A stretch of DNA of 64,000 nucleotides, taken from positions 124,001-188,000 of the forward strand of contig NZ_JACJRU010000006.1 of NCBI RefSeq assembly GCF_014697425.1, given 5' to 3'. A program made the translations under genes and the position numbers. Below the pieces are notes generated by a model. It was not told where the DNA came from. It worked only from the letters and a program-made list of their open reading frames with translations, and did no database searches. Origin of the DNA: Nostoc sp. FACHB-110 (GTDB taxonomy: Bacteria; Cyanobacteriota; Cyanobacteriia; Cyanobacteriales; Nostocaceae). Below, piece after piece: positions 54,445-61,678 of the stretch (position 1 is its first letter; each line of letters begins with the position of its first letter).

Positions 54445-55863
54445 TTACCCATGATCAAACCACCAAGGGTCTTTTTGAGAATTAGTTTTCATCAAAAAAG
54501 CTTTCTTCCGCAAAAATCGTTTGAGGGCGGCTGCACCCATCCGCGAACCACCTAAACCGGAGAATTTAAAAGCATTTTTCTCGCCTTCGTGCATGATGGC
54601 AGTCAAGGCGGCATCATTAATACTAATAGCACCTGCATCTAAATATTGAGCTACTGCTAAAGCGGCGGTTTCTGTTTCTGCAAACACCGCTGCACTTAGT
54701 CCATAAATTGAATCGTTTGCTAAATTGATAGCTGCTTCAACGTTGGTAAAGGGCATGACTGGCATGATAGGGCCAAAAGTCTCTTCCTGCATGACTTTCA
54801 TGGAATGATTGACTTCTGTTAGCACAGTAGGACGACACCACCAACCGCCCCCTATTTCTTCGACTTTGCCGCCGCAGTGAATAACTGCACCTTTTTCCAC
54901 AGCATCTGCAATATGTTCATTAATAATTGCTGCTTGTCTTTCGGCAATGATTGGGCCAATTTCGCCACTTTCTAAGCTGGGATAGGCTAGTTGTAGGCTA
55001 TGGGCTTTGGTAACTAATTGATGATAAAACTTTTCAAATATAGATTCGGCAACGTAAATTCGCTCAATTGATAAACATGACTGTCCGGTATTGACGACAG
55101 AACCCCACAAAATTGCTGAGGTTGCTAAATCTAGATTGGCTGATTCTAAAACGATCGCCGGATCTTTGCCACCCAATTCTAAAAAAGCTGGAATAAATCT
55201 TTTGGCTGCGGCTTCGGCCACTTTGCGCCCCGTGGCGACACTGCCAGTAAAACAAATTAAATCGACATTTTCGATTAAAGCCGCACCTGTTTCGCCTGCG
55301 CCTTCGATAAAACTTAAGACATCACGCAAGGAGGGAACAGAATTAATCGTAGCTATCAATGGGGCGATGAAGCGGGGAGCAATTTCACTCGGTTTGACAA
55401 CTACGGCACAACCCGCAATCAAGGCCGGGATTGTATCAATTGTTGATAGTAATAAAGGAAAATTCCACGGACTAATTACCCCGACTAAAGGGTAAGGCGT
55501 TGAGGTTTGTTGTAGGGCGATGAAAGGTATAGAGGTATTTTTAGCTACATCTTGTAACAAATCTGGTGCTAATCCACACCAGCGATCGATGCTAGAAACA
55601 AAGGAATCGATTTCGAGAATTGATATAGATAATCTACCAGTGTCATTGACTAAAGCTTCTTTGAGTTTGTCGCGCTCTGATAATACCGCTTGCTTCCATT
55701 CTTGTAGGGCGGCAATTCTACCTTCTACCCCTAACTTTTGCCAACGCACTTGCGCTCTGCGCGCCCGGTTGCATTGCTGTGCCAACAGTTTCGGCGGTGG
55801 TGGAATAATTACGTAATCATATTTCCCTGTACGTGGGTTACGAACTTCGATGGCTTTTGTCAT
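54445..55863 (-). CDS. Aldehyde dehydrogenase family protein
   Basis: A 472-residue NAD(P)-dependent aldehyde dehydrogenase. The catalytic Cys is in NTGQSC (C263) and the general base Glu in FLELGGKDP (E229). The cofactor-binding region has ISPWNFPL, VVKPSE and FTGSVATGRKV, and EETFGPIMPV is the usual C-terminal signature. Start ATG 55863 is formed by a heptamer repeat (TTGACCA followed by ATGACAA). It lies between the P450 gene and the nitrilase-like gene, all on the minus strand, and could oxidise an aldehyde made by the P450. Confidence 0.94.
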   Translation of the reverse strand: MTKAIEVRNPRTGKYDYVIIPPPPKLLAQQCNRARRAQVRWQKLGVEGRIAALQEWKQAVLSERDKLKEALVNDTGRLSISILEIDSFVSSIDRWCGLAPDLLQDVAKNTSIPFIALQQTSTPYPLVGVISPWNFPLLLSTIDTIPALIAGCAVVVKPSEIAPRFIAPLIATINSVPSLRDVLSFIEGAGETGAALIENVDLICFTGSVATGRKVAEAAAKRFIPAFLELGGKDPAIVLESANLDLATSAILWGSVVNTGQSCLSIERIYVAESIFEKFYHQLVTKAHSLQLAYPSLESGEIGPIIAERQAAIINEHIADAVEKGAVIHCGGKVEEIGGGWWCRPTVLTEVNHSMKVMQEETFGPIMPVMPFTNVEAAINLANDSIYGLSAAVFAETETAALAVAQYLDAGAISINDAALTAIMHEGEKNAFKFSGLGGSRMGAAALKRFLRKKAFLMKTNSQKDPWWFDHG

Positions 55864-55985
55864 TGGTCAAGAACAGAGGGTAGGGTGTTGGGTGTAGTGA
55901 ATACGGCATTGCTTGGGGCTTGAACCCTCTTGATGCATACGGGGCTTCCCAGGGTGCTTCGATGCTCTATATCCCCCACACCCAC
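55861..55985 (+). repeat. Degenerate intergenic repeat, copy 2
   Basis: On the plus strand this shows TGGTCAAGAACAG, GGGTAGGGTG, then GGGGCTTCCC, GTGCTTCGATGCT and CCCCCACACCC in the same order as the minus strand of 25018-25116. Extra sequence of about 40 bases near 55903-55943 is absent from copy 1. Its left edge contains the start codon of the aldehyde dehydrogenase gene. Confidence 0.6.
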
Positions 55986-56054
55986 TCAGCCACACTCCGC
56001 CCCAACAGGGCTTGGTCATTTTTTAAATAACAGGAGGGCGCAGAAAATTGAGAC

Positions 56055-56180
56055 TTCATACTTCATACTTCACACTTCATACTTCACACTTCATACTTCA
56101 TACTTCATACTTCACACTTCATACTTCACACTTCATACTTCACACTTCATACTTCATACTTCACACTTCATACTTCAAAT
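56055..56180. repeat. Heptamer array TTCAYAC, copy B (about 18 units)
   Basis: Seventeen exact units of TTCATAC or TTCACAC from 56055 to 56173 and one degenerate unit (TTCAAAT, 56174-56180). The stop codon of the nitrilase-like gene (TGA on the minus strand, 56175-56177) lies in the degenerate unit, in the same register as in copy A. Confidence 0.9.
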
Positions 56181-57218
56181 AACTCCTAACTCACTTAGAC
56201 GTTCTATGGTCTTTTGCTGTGTTTGGATAAAATGTTGGCGTTGCACTTCTCCCTCAAGCATAGTATTTGCTGGGTAGAATTGTGCCTGACTGTAGCTTTG
56301 GGCGTATAGTTCAAATCGCTGACGAGAGAGTATATTATTTAACCCAGGGCGACGGCGATCGCGTCTTAAGGCGGTTAAATCTATCTCAGCAAAAGCAGCC
56401 ATACTTTCGCCTGCACCTGTCTGGGCTAAAATTATACCGCGATAGTCAACAATTTTAGAACCACCATCAACCGAAGCAATGGGAATCGAACTATTCGCTA
56501 GACCAGCTGTATTAGAAGAAACAACGTAAGCCATATTTTCTACCGCCCGAGAAATTTTGGCTGCATCTTTAGGTGTCAAACTGTTGTTATAAACTTCTGA
56601 GGTGGAGTGCAGAAAAATCTCTGCGCCTCGCATTGCTAAACACCGGGCTACTTCGGGGTATAAAATTTCTTCGGAGGCTAAGGCGGCTAAATTGCCAATG
56701 GCGGTTTTGGCAACTGGGAAGACACCTTCTAAACCGTAGCAATCTAAGTATTTATCCCAAACATCCCCAGGCGTGGGTGCAAATAATGAATTTAACCGCC
56801 GATACCGCAAGATAACTTCGCCAGCAGGGTCAATGACAAAACAGGTTTGAAAATACAACCCTGGAAAATTAGGGTCGAGTTCGTAAGCGTTACCAGCTAA
56901 AAATATTTTGTGTTTTTGGGCAATTTTCCCAAGGGCTGTGTATTCTGCACCGTTCATTTCTATACAAGCTTTATTTGCCCACACAGCTAAAGGTTCCCCC
57001 ATTGGAAAGCCAGTGAGAAAATATTCCGGCAAGACAATTAACCGACAATCAGAGCCAATAAAAGCGATACTGGCAGCAATTTGCTGGGCTAAACGGGTAA
57101 TAGCCTTTTCTATTAAAGAACGAGTTTCTTGACGATCGCTTGCTTGGTTAACTGCATGACAAGTCACTTGCAATGCTAAAGCACGAAATGATTCAATGGG
57201 GGCAGTATGATTCACCAT
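56175..57218 (-). CDS. Nitrilase-superfamily protein with replaced catalytic Lys and Cys
   Basis: A 347-residue protein of the carbon-nitrogen hydrolase fold. The catalytic Glu is kept (IVLPEYFLTG, E65). The Lys position, in the segment LRYRRLNSL, is Arg (R141). The Cys position, in NLAALASEEILYPEVAR, is Ser (S182, codon TCC at 56673-56675). With two of the three catalytic residues changed, hydrolysis by the usual thioester route is unlikely. It may be a binding or scaffold protein, or an enzyme with another chemistry. It sits between the ALDH and RCCR-like genes, and its stop codon lies in a heptamer array. Confidence 0.88.
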   Translation of the reverse strand: MVNHTAPIESFRALALQVTCHAVNQASDRQETRSLIEKAITRLAQQIAASIAFIGSDCRLIVLPEYFLTGFPMGEPLAVWANKACIEMNGAEYTALGKIAQKHKIFLAGNAYELDPNFPGLYFQTCFVIDPAGEVILRYRRLNSLFAPTPGDVWDKYLDCYGLEGVFPVAKTAIGNLAALASEEILYPEVARCLAMRGAEIFLHSTSEVYNNSLTPKDAAKISRAVENMAYVVSSNTAGLANSSIPIASVDGGSKIVDYRGIILAQTGAGESMAAFAEIDLTALRRDRRRPGLNNILSRQRFELYAQSYSQAQFYPANTMLEGEVQRQHFIQTQQKTIERLSELGVI

Positions 57219-57254
57219 GCTGGTTGCTGTATGAAAATTTTCTCACTATTCAGT

Positions 57255-58004
57255 TTATCTGCGATCGCCACCCCAAAGCGCAACCACTAATTTATTAGTC
57301 AATTCTTCCCCAAACATCTGGGCGGCGTTTTCGTTTCCCGGATCACGTTCGGCAATTGTCCGACGCAGAAACAAATCGCGTTGAGATAAATCAGCGCGTT
57401 CAGATTCCGGTACAGTTTCGGCGGCATCTACCCAAGTTAGCCAACGGTCGATCATGGAATGAGCAATACTGCTAACAACGGTTAAAGTTTCATCCCCAAT
57501 CCCACAGGTAAAACACAAACAAACAGGTGAGAAAACCTGACGAATATAAGTGCTTCTGCTGTTATACGCTTGAAAGCGGATATCTTTTTGGAGATGTAAA
57601 TAAGTATTGTTTACAGGTTCGTAGTAGCGATCGAGATATTCTAAATCTGTGGATAAATCTGTGCGCGGAATGTAATCAATATAAAAAAGTAGCTCTCCAA
57701 AAGTACCAAACTCAAAAGCCAGATGGGGAACGCGAATCTGTGAGCCTAACCAGATAACCAAGCGCACATAGTTAAAATCAGATTGGGGTTTGTGTGACCA
57801 TTGATGTACTAACCAGTCAATTTCCGAACCAGTATAAGCATTAAAAGAGCCTTGAATTTCTCCTTTTTGGTCAGAGTAATTACTTAAATTAGCAGTAGCA
57901 GAATCTAAATGGAGGTCAAAACGCGCGTTGAGTTTTTGGCGAAGTTCGTTGGTAATACCCCACAATCGCTCAAATACAGCTATATCTGATTGCGGCTCAC
58001 TCAT
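57255..58004 (-). CDS. Red chlorophyll catabolite reductase-like protein (bilin reductase superfamily)
   Basis: A 249-residue homologue of plant RCCR, a ferredoxin-dependent reductase that acts on the open-chain product of chlorophyll breakdown. From memory, Arabidopsis RCCR/ACD2 shares: LxLDyiPRxDL with YLxxYY (here FYIDYIPRTDL and LEYLDRYYE, residues 107-128), the SxFIR-xxFSPT-like segment (STYIRQVFSP, 151-160), and the end RRDxxFRRxxI...MFGEE (QRDLFLRRTIAERD to MFGEEL, 209-235). E98 (HLAFEF) aligns with a Glu reported near the plant active site. No chloroplast transit peptide. GGAGG 7 bases upstream fixes the start. Substrate unknown. Confidence 0.85.
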   Translation of the reverse strand: MSEPQSDIAVFERLWGITNELRQKLNARFDLHLDSATANLSNYSDQKGEIQGSFNAYTGSEIDWLVHQWSHKPQSDFNYVRLVIWLGSQIRVPHLAFEFGTFGELLFYIDYIPRTDLSTDLEYLDRYYEPVNNTYLHLQKDIRFQAYNSRSTYIRQVFSPVCLCFTCGIGDETLTVVSSIAHSMIDRWLTWVDAAETVPESERADLSQRDLFLRRTIAERDPGNENAAQMFGEELTNKLVVALWGGDRR

Positions 58005-58116
58005 GGTTTAACCTCCATTGAATCTCAGCGTTATAGATATTTGTCTGAACTTAGCCAGATGAAAACTAATTAATTAGTCTAGACTGAATTTATGACGCAG
58101 CATTCCCAGTAAAAGA

Positions 58117-59028
58117 ATGTCACAAAAGGGCGATCGCCAAAAAATACTGCTCATCGGCGTTACAGGTGGCACAGGTGGCAACATCATCAAAGGATTTCTG
58201 GAACAAAATGTCACTAATCTGCGCGCCATCACCAGAAAAATCGACCTCAACCGTCCATCGCAAGCCTTGCTGAATCAGGCCGGAATTGAACTGGTAGAAG
58301 CCAACCTCGATGATGCCGATTCTCTCATTACTGCCTTTACAGATGTTTCGGCAGTTTATTGTCATGCAACTGCGCCAGATGCAGCTAAACCTACGCCCTT
58401 AGAAATTGCCAGGGCTAAACGAGTTGCCCACGCCGCTAAACAAGCGAATATTCAGCATTTTGTTTATAACTCCGCAGGTGGGGCTGACAGAAATTCGGGA
58501 GTGATTCGGATTGAACAAAAGTATCAGGTAGAGCAAATATTCAAACAAGCAGGTTTACCAACTACTATGTTGCGAGCTTGCTTATTCATGGAAGAATTGT
58601 GGAAGAAATACACTCGACCTGCTATCCTCAAAGGCACTTTCGCCTTTGCGATTCAACCTGATAGACCGATGCATCTAATCACTACTAAAGATATGGGTCG
58701 GATTGCTGCCTATGTGATTAAACATCCATCCCAGTATATCGGTAAAGAAATTGAGTTAGCAGGTGATGTCTTAACTCCCACACAAATGGCAGCGGCATTT
58801 TCTCAGGCGCAAGGAAAGCCAGTTGTTTATCAACAAACGCCGCCGTGGATTTTCTTACTATTCTTTCAAAGAGATTTGTATTGTTTAATTCAGTGGTATC
58901 GTCACAAAGGTTATCAAGCAGATGTCGCCCATCTACGCCAAGAATTTCCCGGACTTTTGACGACATTTAGTGAATTTTTAGCGGAAACAGACTGGGCAAA
59001 TCCCCAATTGAGTTACGAAAATCTTTAA
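58117..59028 (+). CDS. NmrA-like SDR reductase
   Basis: A 303-residue atypical short-chain dehydrogenase of the NmrA family. The nucleotide-binding loop is GVTGGTGGNIIKGF (about 14-27), in NAD(P)-binding position; VYNSAGGADRN and LRACLFMEELW follow, and the C-terminal part resembles substrate-binding segments of NAD(P)H:quinone oxidoreductase-like proteins. The catalytic Tyr-x3-Lys is not obvious, so it could be a sensor. It is divergent from the RCCR-like gene (112 bp apart) and may share regulation with it. Confidence 0.88.
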   Translation: MSQKGDRQKILLIGVTGGTGGNIIKGFLEQNVTNLRAITRKIDLNRPSQALLNQAGIELVEANLDDADSLITAFTDVSAVYCHATAPDAAKPTPLEIARAKRVAHAAKQANIQHFVYNSAGGADRNSGVIRIEQKYQVEQIFKQAGLPTTMLRACLFMEELWKKYTRPAILKGTFAFAIQPDRPMHLITTKDMGRIAAYVIKHPSQYIGKEIELAGDVLTPTQMAAAFSQAQGKPVVYQQTPPWIFLLFFQRDLYCLIQWYRHKGYQADVAHLRQEFPGLLTTFSEFLAETDWANPQLSYENL

Positions 59029-59042
59029 TTTGCCAAGGAATA

Positions 59043-59073
59043 ATATCGTTTCACTTTAAAAGTGAAACGATAT
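59043..59073. terminator. Hairpin between convergent genes
   Basis: Arms of 14 bp (59043-59056 and 59060-59073; left arm ATATCGTTTCACTT) around a 3-base loop TAA. It lies 15 bp after the NmrA-like gene stop and 22 bp from the glycosyltransferase stop. There is no clear T-run on either side, so it may act as a bidirectional stability or terminator element. Confidence 0.65.
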
Positions 59074-59094
59074 AAGTCTGACTACCAAGAAGTT

Positions 59095-60225
59095 TCAACG
59101 TAGTGGGGCGGTGGGTGTTTTCATCAAGAGAACTTCTTGAGTATCCATCACTGTGCGGACGTTGTAGTTTTTCACCAGTTCACGGTAAACATTCATGGTT
59201 TCGTCGTGAACTCTGACAGCACTGAATCGGTCTAAATTTTGTTTGGCGCGGTTTTTCCAATATTGGAGTTTTACAGGGTTGCTGAGTAATTGGGCTAAGG
59301 TGAGAGCTAGAGTTTGGCTATCTTTAGGTGGAACTAAAATACCTGCTTGGCGATGATCTAGTGTTTCTGGAATACCATCTACATCACTGGCAATGATGGC
59401 GCAACCCGCTTCGCGTGCTTCTGTGAGAACTAAACCGAAAGATTCGCAGTGGGAAGCAAGGACAAAAATATCGGTGGCTAACATGTAGCGTTGTGGTTCT
59501 GGCTGGAACCCTTCAAAATGAATCCGCTGACTGAATGGTGTATTTTGGGCAATTTCTTCAAATATTGCACGTTCTGGCCCATCACCAACTAAATATAAGT
59601 GGGCTGCGGGATAATCTGAGGCAATTTTGTTAAAAGCGGCAATTAATTCTGTAATACCTTTGCGGGTATACATCCCCGCAACTGTAGTAATTGCTGGACG
59701 ATGCAGAGGTAAAGGTTGATAATCTTGAATACTAGGATGGCGAGGGCTACTTAATGTGCCGTTGGCAACTAGGCGCAATTTAGTTTTAGGTATGCCACGG
59801 CGCACCATTGAATCAGATACAGCTTGACTTACAGCTATCACTCGATCTGCCAATCCCATCAAGACGGCACTGCGCTGAAATTCGTTATGTACTGTCGAGA
59901 CTAAATTATACTTATAGCTTTTGCGTAAAACTCCGGCTAACACAACTCCAGTCATCATGTGTGCATGAACAATATCTGGCTGAAATTGTTGGATAATTTC
60001 TCTTAAACGCCAAGCTGCTTTGAGCAAATTTAACGGTTGTTTGGACTGATTTAATTGAAAGTGTTTGGCGTTATGACTGGCTAAGAGTGTTTCAAATTCT
60101 CCTCCAGCCGAAGCCACAGCCACATCATGACCATCTTGTGATTGTAAACAAGCTAAGTCTACAGCTACGTTGACAATGCCATTACCGATTTTTTGGAGAT
60201 GATTAGTAATATGTAATATTTTCAT
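59095..60225 (-). CDS. Glycosyltransferase, GT4 family
   Basis: A 376-residue GT-B-fold glycosyltransferase. Family features: KILHITNHLQKIGNGIVNVA at the N-terminus (acceptor side), HAHMMTGVVLAGVLR, RLVANGT, and the donor-binding part with EGFQPEPQRYMLATDIFVLA then SHCESFGLVLTEAREAGC, where the E-x7-E motif lies. ATG 60225 is chosen; TTG 60240 is in frame. Sugar and acceptor are unknown. It is downstream of a PIG-L deacetylase gene on the same strand, with a gap of 62 bp. Confidence 0.92.
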   Translation of the reverse strand: MKILHITNHLQKIGNGIVNVAVDLACLQSQDGHDVAVASAGGEFETLLASHNAKHFQLNQSKQPLNLLKAAWRLREIIQQFQPDIVHAHMMTGVVLAGVLRKSYKYNLVSTVHNEFQRSAVLMGLADRVIAVSQAVSDSMVRRGIPKTKLRLVANGTLSSPRHPSIQDYQPLPLHRPAITTVAGMYTRKGITELIAAFNKIASDYPAAHLYLVGDGPERAIFEEIAQNTPFSQRIHFEGFQPEPQRYMLATDIFVLASHCESFGLVLTEAREAGCAIIASDVDGIPETLDHRQAGILVPPKDSQTLALTLAQLLSNPVKLQYWKNRAKQNLDRFSAVRVHDETMNVYRELVKNYNVRTVMDTQEVLLMKTPTAPLR

Positions 60226-60287
60226 AGTAAATTTTCTCAATATTGTTTATGTCTAAATTATGGCGATCGCTGGAATTTCAGCTATTC

Positions 60288-61079
60288 TTAGTTGAGGTTA
60301 TCTGTTTTAAAGAAGATTTCATAGTTATTTAAAAATTGTTGGACAAATCCCCGCGGTAGGGAATTTATTTGAGATGGATAAGCTGCGATCGCCTGTTTTT
60401 TTCTCTCTTGAACTGAAGAAATCGAAACCCAATAAGCTGAGGCTATATCTTGCAGTTTTAACAGGATAAATAAAGGCGCTCGCCAAAATAGCCAGACAGG
60501 ATATTGAATGAGTTCAGGAGTTATTTTTGCTTCTTTAATTGCGGCTTTTAGCAATTCATAAGATGCTTCATGATCTCTATGGCAATCTTTTCTATGAGGT
60601 ATGTATATTTCTGCTGGTTGATACTGGCTTAAAAGTGCAGATATTTGAGAAACTGTTGTTTGTCTTTCGGAATTTGCTAAATTTAATAATTTGCCATCTG
60701 GTTTGCCTAAAAAGTGGATTTTTGATGTTTCTAAACCCAATATATTTAAGGCTTTGATTGCTTCTTGTTGCCGCATTTGCACAATTTTATTTTTGGCTTG
60801 TTCGTCTACATGATGATTACCTTGTCCATCAGTCAAAAATACTACTGCAACCGAAACACCTTGTTCGCATTTGTGAGCAATCATCCCACCACAACCAAAT
60901 GTTTCATCATCTTGATGGGGAGAAAATACCATTGCTGATTTTTGATTAAATGCTAACTGTTTGTTTTCTCGAAACAAAATCCAATTTACTATTAAGCTAG
61001 AGTGAATATATTGCATCTTTTCTAGCCATACACTAGGTATTAATTTTTGTATCTGTTGTAAATAGCTTTTAATAGCCAT
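60288..61079 (-). CDS. PIG-L family deacetylase
   Basis: A 263-residue zinc-dependent deacetylase of the PIG-L/LmbE family. The metal site PHQDDETFGCGGM (about residues 54-66) and the third ligand in HRKDCHRDHEA (about 165-175) are present. Members remove acetyl groups from GlcNAc-containing lipids, sugars or thiols. Upstream of the glycosyltransferase gene, so a surface-glycan or lipid-linked sugar substrate is likely. A hydrophobic C-terminal portion (LFWRAPLFILLKL) may contact the membrane. Confidence 0.9.
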   Translation of the reverse strand: MAIKSYLQQIQKLIPSVWLEKMQYIHSSLIVNWILFRENKQLAFNQKSAMVFSPHQDDETFGCGGMIAHKCEQGVSVAVVFLTDGQGNHHVDEQAKNKIVQMRQQEAIKALNILGLETSKIHFLGKPDGKLLNLANSERQTTVSQISALLSQYQPAEIYIPHRKDCHRDHEASYELLKAAIKEAKITPELIQYPVWLFWRAPLFILLKLQDIASAYWVSISSVQERKKQAIAAYPSQINSLPRGFVQQFLNNYEIFFKTDNLN

Positions 61080-61613
61080 AAGTCTTTTATTTGTTAAAGC
61101 GCATCATAATAGCAATAAATAGTGCAGAAATTATCCAACACTCCACTGCTATATTCTGTTTACTTTTTGATTGTGGAGTTTCCAGATTTTTTATTTAAAG
61201 AAAGAATAAATATTTTATCTTGTGAAAGTAAAAAGATATAGAAAAATTTGTAAATTCTCTCTAACTAATTATTGACAGAGCAAAAACTACAAATATAAGA
61301 GGATGTTTGAAAAGTATTGGGCGAATAGAATTCGCTACTACACAAGCAAAGTCCACCTGCGTGGACTAACACAAAATCATCTAAGGTAATCTATTATTAT
61401 TAGTGATTGAGCTTATAGCGATTCCCAGTTAAGTGAGGTACAGGTAATATTTTGAAACGCAGAGGCTCGCAGAGTTAAGCGCAGAGGTACGCAGAAATTT
61501 GTACTTCAGCAGACTAGGAAACGCTATATACTCACAATTACTAGCTTGAAAATAGTTAAAAAATAAATCTAAATAAAACCTAAACTCTTCTATGGTTTAG
61601 CATCAAATATCAC
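61080..61613. other. Non-coding stretch with interspersed repeats
   Basis: About 530 bp. Bases 61321-61367 form two hairpins in a row: GCGAAT-AGA-ATTCGC (61321-61335) and AGTCCAC-CTGC-GTGGACT (61350-61367). They resemble a common interspersed cyanobacterial element. Bases 61456-61497 hold a copy of the ACGCAGAGG repeat also seen at 19382-19422. No gene is supported. Confidence 0.6.
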
Positions 61614-61645
61614 AAAAAAAGCCGGAGGAATTAATTTCTCCGGCT
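61614..61645 (-). terminator. Rho-independent terminator of the NHL protein gene
   Basis: On the minus strand, stem AGCCGGAG / CTCCGGCT (61645-61638 with 61627-61620), followed by a run of T residues (61614-61620). It lies about 33 bp beyond the stop codon. Confidence 0.9.
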
Positions 61646-61678
61646 AAGAAATCAAATTGAATTGCTATATTTGAAAAC

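Noticed and set aside
55930..56277. 115-codon frame on the plus strand (repeated HTSYF)
   Set aside because: It is simply the translation of the TTCAYAC heptamer array and the 3' end of the nitrilase-like gene on the other strand.
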